This document shows positions 1 to 6,198 of a stretch of 11,076 nt of DNA, one piece after another. The notes beneath the pieces are model-generated. The model had not been told where the DNA came from. It searched no databases and was given only the letters and a program-made list of their open reading frames with translations. The stretch comes from Actinomycetes bacterium (lineage in GTDB: Bacteria > Actinomycetota > Actinomycetes > Actinomycetales > Cellulomonadaceae): assembly GCA_023418375.1 (NCBI GenBank), contig JAEZZV010000249.1, positions 1 to 11,076 of the forward strand. Direction: 5' to 3'. The position numbers were made by a program, and so were the translations under genes. Numbering within the stretch: position 1 is the first letter of the stretch; each line of letters opens with the position of its first letter.

Positions 1-492
1 GGCGGCGACGGCGGGCGCCGCGGCGGGCTCTCCGGCCCGAGCGGGCTCCCCGGCCGGGGCGGGCTCCTCCTCCGGGAGCTCCTCGACCCACGTCGCGACG
101 CCGATGGCCAGGAACGTCGACGCGATGCCGTACCGCTGCGCGTGCTCGTCGGCCCGTCCGGCCACCGCGCGGGCCCGGCGTCGGGCGGCGGTGAGTGCCG
201 AGCCCTCGCGCACCAGGTTGGACAGGCGGGTGGTCCGTCCGGCGAAGAGCTGGGCGATACCCGACGGGTGGGCGGCACTGAGGTCGAGGACGGCGGCCCC
301 GAGCCGCGCGACGTCGGCCAGAGCGGAGTCGCCGGCGTCCGTCACGAGCGCCGCGCGCCACTGTGCGCAGGCACGGGCGACGAGGTCCTCCGGTCGGAGC
401 GGCCGCACGGCGACGGGCCCGGACGCACCGGCGGCGGGCACCGCGGCGTCGGGCTCGGTCCCCAGGGCGGCGGAGCGCGCGCGAGCAGTCAC
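1..492 (-). CDS. N-terminal part of a probable AAA/superfamily I helicase-like protein (runs off left edge)
   Basis: A GTG-started reading frame stays open for 164 codons to base 1, so only the N-terminus is visible and there is no stop in the window. The translation begins VTARARSAALG and contains the stretches LDLSAAHPSGIAQLFAG and TTRLSNLVREGSAL, followed by an Arg/Ala-rich helix and FLAIGVATW. From memory, this resembles the N-terminal region of large actinobacterial proteins annotated as DNA helicase or AAA-domain ATPase; the Walker motifs would lie outside the window. From about residue 140 it becomes a Pro/Glu/Ala-rich linker with repeated GEPA units. No Shine-Dalgarno precedes the GTG, but TACCGT lies 6 nt upstream, which suggests a leaderless transcript. 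The reading frame is solid; the helicase assignment is tentative. Confidence 0.55.
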   Translation of the reverse strand, partial: MTARARSAALGTEPDAAVPAAGASGPVAVRPLRPEDLVARACAQWRAALVTDAGDSALADVARLGAAVLDLSAAHPSGIAQLFAGRTTRLSNLVREGSALTAARRRARAVAGRADEHAQRYGIASTFLAIGVATWVEELPEEEPAPAGEPARAGEPAAAPAVAA

Positions 493-498
493 ATCAGC

Positions 499-504
499 AC
501 GGTA
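499..504 (-). promoter_or_regulatory. Putative -10 box of a leaderless promoter for the left-edge gene
   Basis: On the minus strand TACCGT (TANNNT) is followed by six bases and then the GTG start at 492. This spacing would place transcription initiation at or next to the start codon. There is no Shine-Dalgarno sequence, as expected for a leaderless gene. I see no convincing -35 box. Confidence 0.35.
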
Positions 505-605
505 ACCAGCAGCCCGCGCCGGGCCGGGTTGCCGCGCCGCCGTGGCAGCGAAGGAGGCCGCCGAGGTGCGGCCGGGAGGGATCGGCCGTCCGACCCCGGA
601 CATGA

Positions 606-646
606 GACAGTGCGCGCCACGCAGGGGGCAGGCGGCGCGCACTGTC
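606..646 (-). terminator. Perfect 13-bp inverted repeat, possible Rho-independent-like terminator
   Basis: Arms GACAGTGCGCGCC (606-618) and GGCGCGCACTGTC (634-646) are perfect reverse complements around a 15-nt loop. The element lies downstream of the minus-strand nucleotidyltransferase gene and upstream of the left-edge gene. There is no T-tract on either strand. It could be an actinobacterial terminator lacking a U-tract, or a protein-binding dyad. Confidence 0.4.
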
Positions 647-656
647 GAGATCGATT

Positions 657-676
657 GTGTACCCCTGGGGGTTCAC
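657..676. promoter_or_regulatory. 20-bp dyad, candidate repressor operator
   Basis: The half-sites GTGTACCCC and GGGGTTCAC flank a central TG; eight of nine base pairs are symmetric. The G/C-tract core with A/T next to it resembles operators of CsoR-family metal-responsive repressors as I recall them. No metal-handling gene is adjacent, so the function is unassigned. Confidence 0.3.
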
Positions 677-743
677 GGGTCAACGCGGCCACCCAAGATC
701 AACGGGTCTGCTGCGACAGTTTCACCCGGGCCCACCGTGCGAC

Positions 744-768
744 CCGCCGGATGCCGTCGTCCGGGCGG
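744..768 (-). terminator. Hairpin immediately after the nucleotidyltransferase stop codon
   Basis: On the minus strand CCGCCCGGA (768-760), an 8-nt loop and TCCGGCGG (751-744) form an 8-bp stem with one bulged base, beginning two bases after the TAG stop at 772-770. No T-tract follows. The position suggests transcript-end or 3'-protecting structure, although GC-rich hairpins are common by chance here. Confidence 0.3.
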
Positions 769-769
769 C

Positions 770-1609
770 CTACACCTCGTCGATCGACGGCTGCCGCGTG
801 GCCCAGGCCATCTCGGAGTCGCGGATGAAGTGCGTCGGCCAGGCGACGTCCGCCTCGGCGCGGTCGATGCCGTAGAACGCGAGCAGGTCGTCGACCAGCG
901 CATCCACGGCCGGGACCGTCGGCTCGGCGAGGATGCCGCGCAGGCGCGGCACGAGGTCGACGGGCTTGTGCTCGACGCCGTCGGTGACCCGCAGGAGCCA
1001 CTTGTGGTGCGGGTAGAGCGTCGAGGCCTCGGCGAGCACGAGGCGGCACGCGAAGAGGACGACCTTGGCCAACGCCTGCGTCGTCAGGTACGGGTCGCCC
1101 TTCTCGACGCCCTGGGAGAAGTACCAGCGCCACCCCAGCAGCTGGCCCGTGAAGCGGACGATCCGCGACTCGCGCTCCGCCTCGGGGTAGCGCGTGATCG
1201 CGGCGAGCAGCTCGGCGAGCCCGTCGACGCGGGAGAAGAGCACGCGGGCGCCCTCGTAGGCGAAGCGCGACGGGTCGCTCCCCCGCTCCGCGACGAGCCG
1301 CAGCCGGTCCAGGTCCACGTACTTGCCGTCGACGTAGCCGCCCTCGTACGTCACGACGTCGGTGGCGTAGTAGGTGAGCCGGTCGGCCGCCTGCCGGCGG
1401 GCGACCTCCTCGGGGCTGACGAGGATCGCCACGTCGACGTCGGAGGACGCGGTCGCGAAGCCGTGCGCGATCGACCCCCCGAGGATCAGCACGAGCACCG
1501 CGGGGTCGGCCTCGAGCTGGCGGGTGAGGGCGGCGATCGTCTCCGCATGGTGCGGCAGCAGGTCGCCGAGCAGGTCGTGGAGCCGGTCGTCGAGCTGGGG
1601 GTCGGGCAT
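770..1609 (-). CDS. Nucleotidyltransferase domain protein
   Basis: This 279-residue protein carries the polymerase beta-type nucleotidyltransferase signature. GGS is at residues 44-46 (ILGGSIAHGFA) and the metal-binding acidic pair is D57 and D59 (SSDVDVAIL). A later acidic residue near D99 (GKYVDLD) could be the third ligand. The rest, about residues 105-279, is probably an alpha-helical substrate-binding part. Proteins of this fold transfer a nucleotide from an NTP to an antibiotic, protein or RNA; the substrate here cannot be read from sequence. It is cytosolic, with no signal peptide or membrane segment. The gene follows the FAD oxidase by 36 nt on the same strand, but TACGCT 7 nt before the ATG and no Shine-Dalgarno suggest its own leaderless promoter. 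A hairpin follows the stop. Confidence 0.85.
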   Translation of the reverse strand: MPDPQLDDRLHDLLGDLLPHHAETIAALTRQLEADPAVLVLILGGSIAHGFATASSDVDVAILVSPEEVARRQAADRLTYYATDVVTYEGGYVDGKYVDLDRLRLVAERGSDPSRFAYEGARVLFSRVDGLAELLAAITRYPEAERESRIVRFTGQLLGWRWYFSQGVEKGDPYLTTQALAKVVLFACRLVLAEASTLYPHHKWLLRVTDGVEHKPVDLVPRLRGILAEPTVPAVDALVDDLLAFYGIDRAEADVAWPTHFIRDSEMAWATRQPSIDEV

Positions 1610-1616
1610 GCGCCGG

Positions 1617-1622
1617 AGCGTA
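1617..1622 (-). promoter_or_regulatory. Putative leaderless -10 box (TACGCT) for the nucleotidyltransferase
   Basis: TACGCT on the minus strand is separated by 7 nt from the ATG at 1609, inside the short gap after the FAD oxidase stop. The same hexamer occurs 6 nt before the histidine kinase GTG. No Shine-Dalgarno lies between the box and the start. No clear -35 box is visible. Confidence 0.4.
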
Positions 1623-1645
1623 GCGGGCTGGTCGGCCCGTCCTGC

Positions 1646-3046
1646 TCAGAGCTTCTTGCCGGGGTTGCAGATGCCCTTGGGGTCCAGCACGCCCTTGAGG
1701 GCGACCTGGAGCTCACGGACGCGCTCGGTCAGCTCCATCGGAAGGGCGCCGAGCTTCTCGGTGCCGATGCCGTGCTCGCCGGACACGGTCCCGCCGTGCT
1801 CGACGGCGAGCTCCATGACCCGGTGGTGCGCGGTACGGGCGACCGCCAGCTCCTCGGGCCGGGCCGGGTCGTAGGCGACGACCGGGTGCAGGTTGCCGTC
1901 GCCGACGTGACCCCCGGTGCCGATGGGCAGCCCGATCTCGCGCGAGAGGTCCTCGATCGCGGCGAGGACGGCGGGCAGCTGCGAGCGTGGCACGCAGACG
2001 TCCTCGTTGAGGCTCGCGCCGCGGTACTCGCGCATCGCCGGGTTCAGCAGGCGGCGGGCCGCGAGGAGGCGGTCCACATCGGCCTGCTCGGCGGCGACCT
2101 CGACGGCCGTCGCGCCGTGGGCGCGGGCGACGCGCGCGAACTCCGCCAGGTCGTCCTCCGCGCCGACGAGCGCGTCGGTCACCGCGAAGAGCCACGCGCC
2201 CGCCCCGGCGGGGAGGCCGGCGTCCGGGTCGAGGCGGCACACGGCCTCCACGACGACGGCGTCGAGCAGCTCGAGCGTGCTGGGCCGGTGCGGGCCGGCC
2301 ATGATCTCGTTCGCGGCGCGCAGCGCGGCGCCGACGCTGGGGAAGCCGGCGCTGACGCCACGCGACGGGCCGGGCGCGGGCAGCAGCGCGACGGTGATCT
2401 CGGTGACGACGCCGAGCGTGCCCTCGCTGCCGACGAACAGGCTGGTCAGGTCCAGCCCGGCGACCGCCTTCACGGTGGCGGGCCGCGTGTGGATGACGGT
2501 CCCGTCCGCGAGCACCACCTGGAGCGTGCGGACCCAGTCGCGGGTGACCCCGTACTTCACGCAGCGCATGCCGCCGGCGTTCGTGGCGACGTTGCCGCCG
2601 ATGGTCGACGTGGACCAGGACGCGGGGTCGGGCGGGTAGAAAAGCCCCTGCTCGGCGACGGCGTTCGCGAGGTGCTCGGTGATGACGCCGGGCTGGGCCA
2701 CGGCGACGTGGTCGTCGGCGTCGATGCGCGTGATCGCGGTCATCCGGGACAGGTCGAGCAGGATCGCGCCCGCGACGGCGGAGGCGCCGCCCGCCAGGCC
2801 CGTCAGGCCGCCCTGCGGCACCACCGGGATCGCGTTCTCGTGCGCGATCCGCATGATCGCCGAGACCTCGGCGGTGCTGCGGGGGGCGACGAGCGCGACG
2901 GGGTCGCCGTCAGGCGGGATGAACGACGCGTCGACCGCACGGGCGGCGAGCGCCGCCGGGTCACGCGTGAAGGCGCCGGGGGCGACGGCCGCCTCCAGTG
3001 CCGCGAACACCTCGCTGAGGTCCCGACCGACGATCGTCTGAGTCAC
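1646..3046 (-). CDS. FAD-linked 2-hydroxyacid oxidase/dehydrogenase, GlcD-like
   Basis: This 466-residue flavoprotein belongs to the VAO/PCMH fold family (FAD_binding_4 plus FAD-oxidase_C) and has the length usual for GlcD or D-lactate dehydrogenase. The FAD-binding half includes PQGGLTGLAGGAS at about residues 77-89 and GGNVATNAGGM near residue 150. The C-terminal half carries GGHVGDGNLHP, the GDGNxH motif implicated in FAD and substrate contacts, then SGEHGIGTEK and a DPKGICNPGK tail. The expected reaction is oxidation of a D-2-hydroxyacid such as glycolate, D-lactate or D-2-hydroxyglutarate to the 2-oxo acid; the exact substrate is not resolved. No GlcE or GlcF partner is visible nearby. 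The GTG start is fixed by GGAAGG 7 nt upstream. It lies 87 nt after the DUF2809 stop and may or may not share that transcript. Confidence 0.9.
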   Translation of the reverse strand: MTQTIVGRDLSEVFAALEAAVAPGAFTRDPAALAARAVDASFIPPDGDPVALVAPRSTAEVSAIMRIAHENAIPVVPQGGLTGLAGGASAVAGAILLDLSRMTAITRIDADDHVAVAQPGVITEHLANAVAEQGLFYPPDPASWSTSTIGGNVATNAGGMRCVKYGVTRDWVRTLQVVLADGTVIHTRPATVKAVAGLDLTSLFVGSEGTLGVVTEITVALLPAPGPSRGVSAGFPSVGAALRAANEIMAGPHRPSTLELLDAVVVEAVCRLDPDAGLPAGAGAWLFAVTDALVGAEDDLAEFARVARAHGATAVEVAAEQADVDRLLAARRLLNPAMREYRGASLNEDVCVPRSQLPAVLAAIEDLSREIGLPIGTGGHVGDGNLHPVVAYDPARPEELAVARTAHHRVMELAVEHGGTVSGEHGIGTEKLGALPMELTERVRELQVALKGVLDPKGICNPGKKL

Positions 3047-3053
3047 TGTGCCG

Positions 3054-3059
3054 CCTTCC
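3054..3059 (-). promoter_or_regulatory. Shine-Dalgarno site of the FAD oxidase
   Basis: GGAAGG on the minus strand lies 7 nt before the GTG at 3046. It decides for this non-ATG start. Confidence 0.65.
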
Positions 3060-3133
3060 GCTCCGGACGCCCCGGCGGTCGGCCCTTCCGGGGCCCGTGG
3101 GGGCGCACCGTCGTTGGTCCGTTCCTCGGGACG

Positions 3134-3553
3134 CTATCGTCCGAGATCCGGCGGCGCCTGGGCCCTCCGGGCCGCCGATGCCCGGGCGGCGGCCAGCCCG
3201 ACGGCCGTCACCGCGGCCCCGACGGCGTACGCGGCCAGGTCGGGCCCGTGGAACGTCGTCCCCAGCAGGTAGCGCAGCGGCGGCACGGCGGCGACCAGGG
3301 TGGCCGGGACGCCCGTGAGCTGGGCGAGCTCGACGGCGGCGCACACCGCGAGCGCGACGAGGCCGAGCGTCGTCGGCCGGGCCCGCGGGGCGACGAGCGC
3401 GACCAGGAGCGTGACGAGGACGGCGTAGAGGACACCACCCGCGGTGTCGCCGACCGCGCCGGGGAGCTGCCGCGCACCCAGCCCGACCACGACGACGACG
3501 CCCGCCCCGGCCGCCAGCAGCCAGCGGGGCGGTCCGGGCGCGCGAGCCGTCAC
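3134..3553 (-). CDS. DUF2809 family membrane protein
   Basis: This 139-residue hydrophobic protein shows about four membrane segments: roughly residues 11-29 (WLLAAGAGVVVVVGLGA), 38-55 (GGVLYAVLVTLLVALVA), 62-90 (leading into AAVELAQLTGVPATLV) and 107-126 (LAAYAVGAAVTAVGLAA). The motifs LPGAVGDTAGG, CAAVELAQLTG and LLGTTFHGPDLAAYAVG are characteristic of DUF2809, a small integral membrane family of unknown function. The GTG start overlaps the TGA of the upstream alcohol dehydrogenase by 4 nt (GTGA), so translation is probably coupled to it. The same frame is open far upstream as a shadow through the dehydrogenase gene, but only this portion has family character. No signal peptide beyond the first membrane helix is seen. 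Confidence 0.8.
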   Translation of the reverse strand: MTARAPGPPRWLLAAGAGVVVVVGLGARQLPGAVGDTAGGVLYAVLVTLLVALVAPRARPTTLGLVALAVCAAVELAQLTGVPATLVAAVPPLRYLLGTTFHGPDLAAYAVGAAVTAVGLAAARASAARRAQAPPDLGR

Positions 3554-4533
3554 GCCATCACCAGCACCGCGGCGCCGGTGACGCGGTCGGCGCGCAGATC
3601 GGCGAGCGCGACGTCGGCGGCCTCGAACGGGCGTCGGTCGACGGTCGCTCGCATGCCGATCCGGCCCGCGAGCGCGAGCAGCGCACGCCCGTCCTCGCGG
3701 GTGTTCGCCTCGACCGACAGCAGCTGCTTCTCGTGGAACAGGTGGCGCTGGTAGCTCAGCGGCGGGATGTCGGTGAGGTGGATGCCCGCGACCGCGAGCG
3801 TGCCGCCGGGCCGCAGCGCCTCGAGCGCGGGGAGCACCAGCTCCCCGGCGGGCGCGAACAGGATCGCGGAGTCCAGCGGCTCGGGCGGCGGGTCGGCCGC
3901 GCCCTGCGCCGAGTGGCAGCCGAGGGTGAGGGCGAGGGCCCGCGCGTCGGGCGAGCGGGTCATGACGTGCACCCGGGCACCTGCGGCGAGCGCGGCCTGG
4001 GCCGTCAGGTGCGCCGACCCGCCGAACCCGTAGACGCCGAGCACGCCGCCGTCGGGCAGGGCCGAGCGGCGCAGCGCGCGGAAGCCGATGATCCCCGCAC
4101 AGAGGAGCGGCGCGCCCTCGACGGGGTCCAGGCCGTCCGGCCACGGGTAGGCGTACGCGGCGGGCACGGTGAGCAGCTCGGCGTAGCCGCCGTCGGCGTC
4201 CCAGCCGGTGTACTGCGAGCGGGTGCACAGGTTCTCCCGGCCCCCGCGGCAGTCGGCGCACGCGCCGCAGGTCCGCCGCAGCCACGCGACGCCGACCAGG
4301 TCCCCCAGCCCGACGCCGGCGCCCGCGGGCGCGTGCAGCACCTCCCCCACGGCCTCGTGCCCGGGCACGACGCGCGGGCGGCGGGCGGGCAGGTCGTGGT
4401 CGAGGACGTGCAGGTCGGTCCGGCAGACGCCGCAGGCCAGGACCCGCACGAGCAGCTCGTCGGCGGCGGGCTCGGGGTCGGGGAGCTCGACCGGCTCGAG
4501 CCGGCCCGGTGCGGCGACGGTCCATGCGCGCAT
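3550..4533 (-). CDS. Zinc-binding alcohol dehydrogenase (TIGR02822/AdhA-like)
   Basis: This 327-residue medium-chain dehydrogenase should oxidise alcohols or reduce aldehydes with NAD(P). Visible catalytic-zinc residues are C37 in GVCRTDLH, the H59-E60 pair in PGHEAVG, and C145 in LLCAGI. The structural zinc cysteines are C89, C92, C95 and C103. The Rossmann motif YGFGGSAH starts near residue 168. The C-terminal block IHLTDIPPLSYQ and the following EKQLLSVEANTREDG are typical of the TIGR02822 subfamily, which includes mycobacterial AdhA as I recall. The ATG is supported by AGGA 7 nt upstream (forward 4541-4544). The end overlaps the DUF2809 start. The gene diverges from the low-GC tail-like fragment. 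Physiological substrate is unknown. Confidence 0.9.
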   Translation of the reverse strand: MRAWTVAAPGRLEPVELPDPEPAADELLVRVLACGVCRTDLHVLDHDLPARRPRVVPGHEAVGEVLHAPAGAGVGLGDLVGVAWLRRTCGACADCRGGRENLCTRSQYTGWDADGGYAELLTVPAAYAYPWPDGLDPVEGAPLLCAGIIGFRALRRSALPDGGVLGVYGFGGSAHLTAQAALAAGARVHVMTRSPDARALALTLGCHSAQGAADPPPEPLDSAILFAPAGELVLPALEALRPGGTLAVAGIHLTDIPPLSYQRHLFHEKQLLSVEANTREDGRALLALAGRIGMRATVDRRPFEAADVALADLRADRVTGAAVLVMA

Positions 4534-4586
4534 GCGGCCATCCTGCCGCGCAGCGGGTGTGCCGTCGTTCGCGATGGACGCCGCGA

Positions 4587-5573
4587 ATGAGGTTCAGACC
4601 GCTCCCCTGGCGGCTGGGCTGCCGGGTGGCGCGGGCGCAGCTGTGGGCACAGCGTGCGGACTTCTGCGACCTTCGGCGTCGACCGCTCGCCCATTCGACG
4701 ACACATACGTTCACCGCGCGGGTGCAGAACGCGTCCCCCGCTGGTGGCGGCTGGTCAGACCCGGTCACCTGCACCGGGACCACAGCGGTCCTCGGGGTGA
4801 CGCTCACCGGGGTGTCCTCAACGACCCGCACGATCAACGCGTCACTGGCTGCGACGAACGGCAACAGCACGAGCCTCACGCTCGAGAACGTCCGCACCGA
4901 CTGGAACGTCACCGACGCGACGTGGGACCCGCTCACGCACGGGACCGGGTACACGGTCACGGCACGGAACTATGACGGGTACAACGACGTGTTCGCTCAG
5001 CATTACGTGACCACAGCAACCATCACCGCGTCCGCCCCGACCGCGGCGATCAGCGGTGGTGGGGAAGCCCCGCGCACCCTCACGGTCTCCGCGACAGGCG
5101 GTGGGGCCACCCCATGGGGTGTCGCCGTGTCTCACCAGGTGCGCCTCGGGTCGACCGACGCGAACATCCGCGGCGGCTCGAGCGCCGGGTACTCGGTGAG
5201 CACCGCCGGCTCCTACTACGGGTACGCACGCACGGTCGCCACCGACGGGCACAACACCGTCTACTCCGGGTGGGACTCCGCTGGTCCAGTAACCGTCACC
5301 GACCCATGGCCGAGCAACTGGGGTTCCGCGCCCGGCTGCCCCGCCATCTACGTGACCATCTACTCAAACTCTCCGCGCACGTGGGAGGGCCGACGCGCGT
5401 CGAGCACGACATGTCAGGTCCGCTGGACCGTCACCGAAGCCGGCGCAACCTACGAACTTCCTGAAGGCACGATCGTGACGACGGGAACGTACGTGCTTGG
5501 CTCCGGAGCGACGGCGTTCACCAAGACAGGTGGGGCTGAGAACTGGCCACTGAGCCCGATCATCTGGCCGTAA
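4587..5573 (+). CDS. Fibronectin-III-like, phage-tail-like protein fragment (probable remnant)
   Basis: The frame ends at TAA 5571-5573. From about 4695 it encodes a Thr/Ser/Gly/Trp/Tyr-rich beta-type protein: the end of one FN3-like domain (THTFTARVQNA, then GGGWSDPVTC), a second (about 4780-5050, with GTGYTVTARNYDGYN), a third (about 5050-5310, with AGSYYGYARTVATDG and YSGWDSAG), and a C-terminal module with two cysteines (PGCPAIYV, STTCQVRW). Such repeats are typical of actinophage minor tail proteins and secreted glycan-binding proteins. GC is clearly lower than in neighbours. The first FN3 domain lacks its N-terminal strands, and upstream translation (4587-4695) is Arg-rich with no signal peptide or Shine-Dalgarno, so the 5' end appears lost. 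The ATG at 4587 is a guess; the frame is also open back to 4509, overlapping the dehydrogenase start. It could be a pseudogene or an unusual expressed protein. Confidence 0.55.
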   Translation: MRFRPLPWRLGCRVARAQLWAQRADFCDLRRRPLAHSTTHTFTARVQNASPAGGGWSDPVTCTGTTAVLGVTLTGVSSTTRTINASLAATNGNSTSLTLENVRTDWNVTDATWDPLTHGTGYTVTARNYDGYNDVFAQHYVTTATITASAPTAAISGGGEAPRTLTVSATGGGATPWGVAVSHQVRLGSTDANIRGGSSAGYSVSTAGSYYGYARTVATDGHNTVYSGWDSAGPVTVTDPWPSNWGSAPGCPAIYVTIYSNSPRTWEGRRASSTTCQVRWTVTEAGATYELPEGTIVTTGTYVLGSGATAFTKTGGAENWPLSPIIWP

Positions 5574-5614
5574 ACGCAGAGGGCCCCGCACAATGTGCGG
5601 GGCCCTCTGCGTTT
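5572..5614. terminator. Perfect bidirectional terminator (21-bp arms)
   Basis: The left arm 5572-5592 (starts AAACGCAGAGGG) and right arm 5594-5614 (ends CCCTCTGCGTTT) are exact reverse complements around one central base; in RNA a few central pairs would open as the loop. The left arm includes the last two bases of the tail-like fragment's TAA, and each strand ends in TTT. It sits between two convergent genes, so it should stop transcription from both sides. Confidence 0.85.
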
Positions 5615-5622
5615 GGCGGGTG

Positions 5623-6198
5623 CTAGTCAGCCGCAAGGATGTACTCCGCGCGGTCCAGGGCCCTCCCGTCCACGATGAACGGACCTGCGATGGCCTCGTC
5701 GCGCGTAGGGATGTACTGGCGGTAGCTGTACCCGTTGTCCGCGATCTCCCGGAACGAGCCGAAGCGATCCGTTCCGAACACCTTCCATGCCCAGCCGCCC
5801 TCGCCCTGGAAGACGTACACGAGGTACTTGCCGGACGCCTCGGCGCGGTCCATCGAGCCCTCGCGACCCGCAGCGAGGAACGGTGCCTCGGCAGCAGGCG
5901 CGGCGCCGGGGGTGTCGGTGCCGATGCGGACGGGGGCCTTCTCGGTGCCCTGGTAGAGGACGCCGTTGACGACCTGGGAGAACTCGTCGGCGACGATCTC
6001 CGGCTCCGGGGCCTCGGTCGGGGTCGCCTCGGGCTCGGTGACCGGGGTGGTCGCCTCGGGCGTGTCGGTGGTGACCGGTACGGTCGTCTCGTTCGGCTCC
6101 GCAGGGGTGTCGGACGCGTTGCAGCCGACCAGGACGATGCCCGTGGCGATGAGGATCGCGGCGGCGGCGCCGCTCAGGGCGATGGTTCGCTTGGTCAT
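5623..6198 (-). CDS. Putative secreted lipoprotein of unknown function
   Basis: This 191-residue protein has a lipoprotein signal: MTKR, a hydrophobic segment (residues 6-24) and the lipobox LVGC with C26 as lipidation site. A Thr/Pro/Glu-rich spacer follows (about residues 27-68), with a nine-residue PEAT repeat, as expected for reaching through the cell wall. The globular C-terminus (about 70-191) is rich in aromatics: YLVYVFQGEGGWAWKVFG, then FGSFREIADNGYSYRQYIPTR. I do not recognise the domain. The start is chosen at MTKR because AAGGAG lies 7 nt upstream and the signal peptide begins there; the frame continues upstream for 33 codons without lipoprotein features. It converges on the tail-like fragment across the shared terminator, and GC is moderately lower than flanking core genes (39 of 60 at 5701-5760). 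Confidence 0.8.
   Translation of the reverse strand: MTKRTIALSGAAAAILIATGIVLVGCNASDTPAEPNETTVPVTTDTPEATTPVTEPEATPTEAPEPEIVADEFSQVVNGVLYQGTEKAPVRIGTDTPGAAPAAEAPFLAAGREGSMDRAEASGKYLVYVFQGEGGWAWKVFGTDRFGSFREIADNGYSYRQYIPTRDEAIAGPFIVDGRALDRAEYILAAD
6023..6061 (-). repeat. 27-nt period direct repeat in the lipoprotein spacer
   Basis: The 12-mer GTCGCCTCGGGC occurs at 6023-6034 and 6050-6061, offset 27 nt (nine codons), giving PEAT at residues 47 and 56. Similar sequence continues to about 6076. The repeat is in frame, so copy changes would only lengthen or shorten the spacer. Confidence 0.55.

Noticed and set aside
3069..3094. 7-bp inverted repeat GCCCCGG/CCGGGGC before the FAD oxidase
   Set aside because: Short, pure G/C arms with a 12-nt spacer and no T-tract; expected by chance at this GC content, so it is not called as a terminator.
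542..3754. 1070-codon plus-strand open frame
   Set aside because: It runs antisense through the nucleotidyltransferase, FAD oxidase and DUF2809 genes and reads as low-complexity Arg/Gly/Asp/Val sequence, typical of GC-rich shadow frames.
4590..4620. GGTTCAGACC-like stretch suggesting a tRNA 3' end / att site next to the foreign segment
   Set aside because: No acceptor stem, anticodon arm or matching repeat on the other side of the segment could be found.
3554..4960. Upstream extension of the DUF2809 frame on the minus strand
   Set aside because: The Arg/Ala/Pro-rich translation is a frame shadow of the dehydrogenase gene and antisense of the tail-like fragment; only 3134-3553 has family motifs.
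4842..5252. Minus-strand 136-codon frame opposite the tail-like fragment
   Set aside because: Arg/Val/Gly-rich with no start signal; the plus-strand frame has the aromatic, beta-repeat composition of a real protein.
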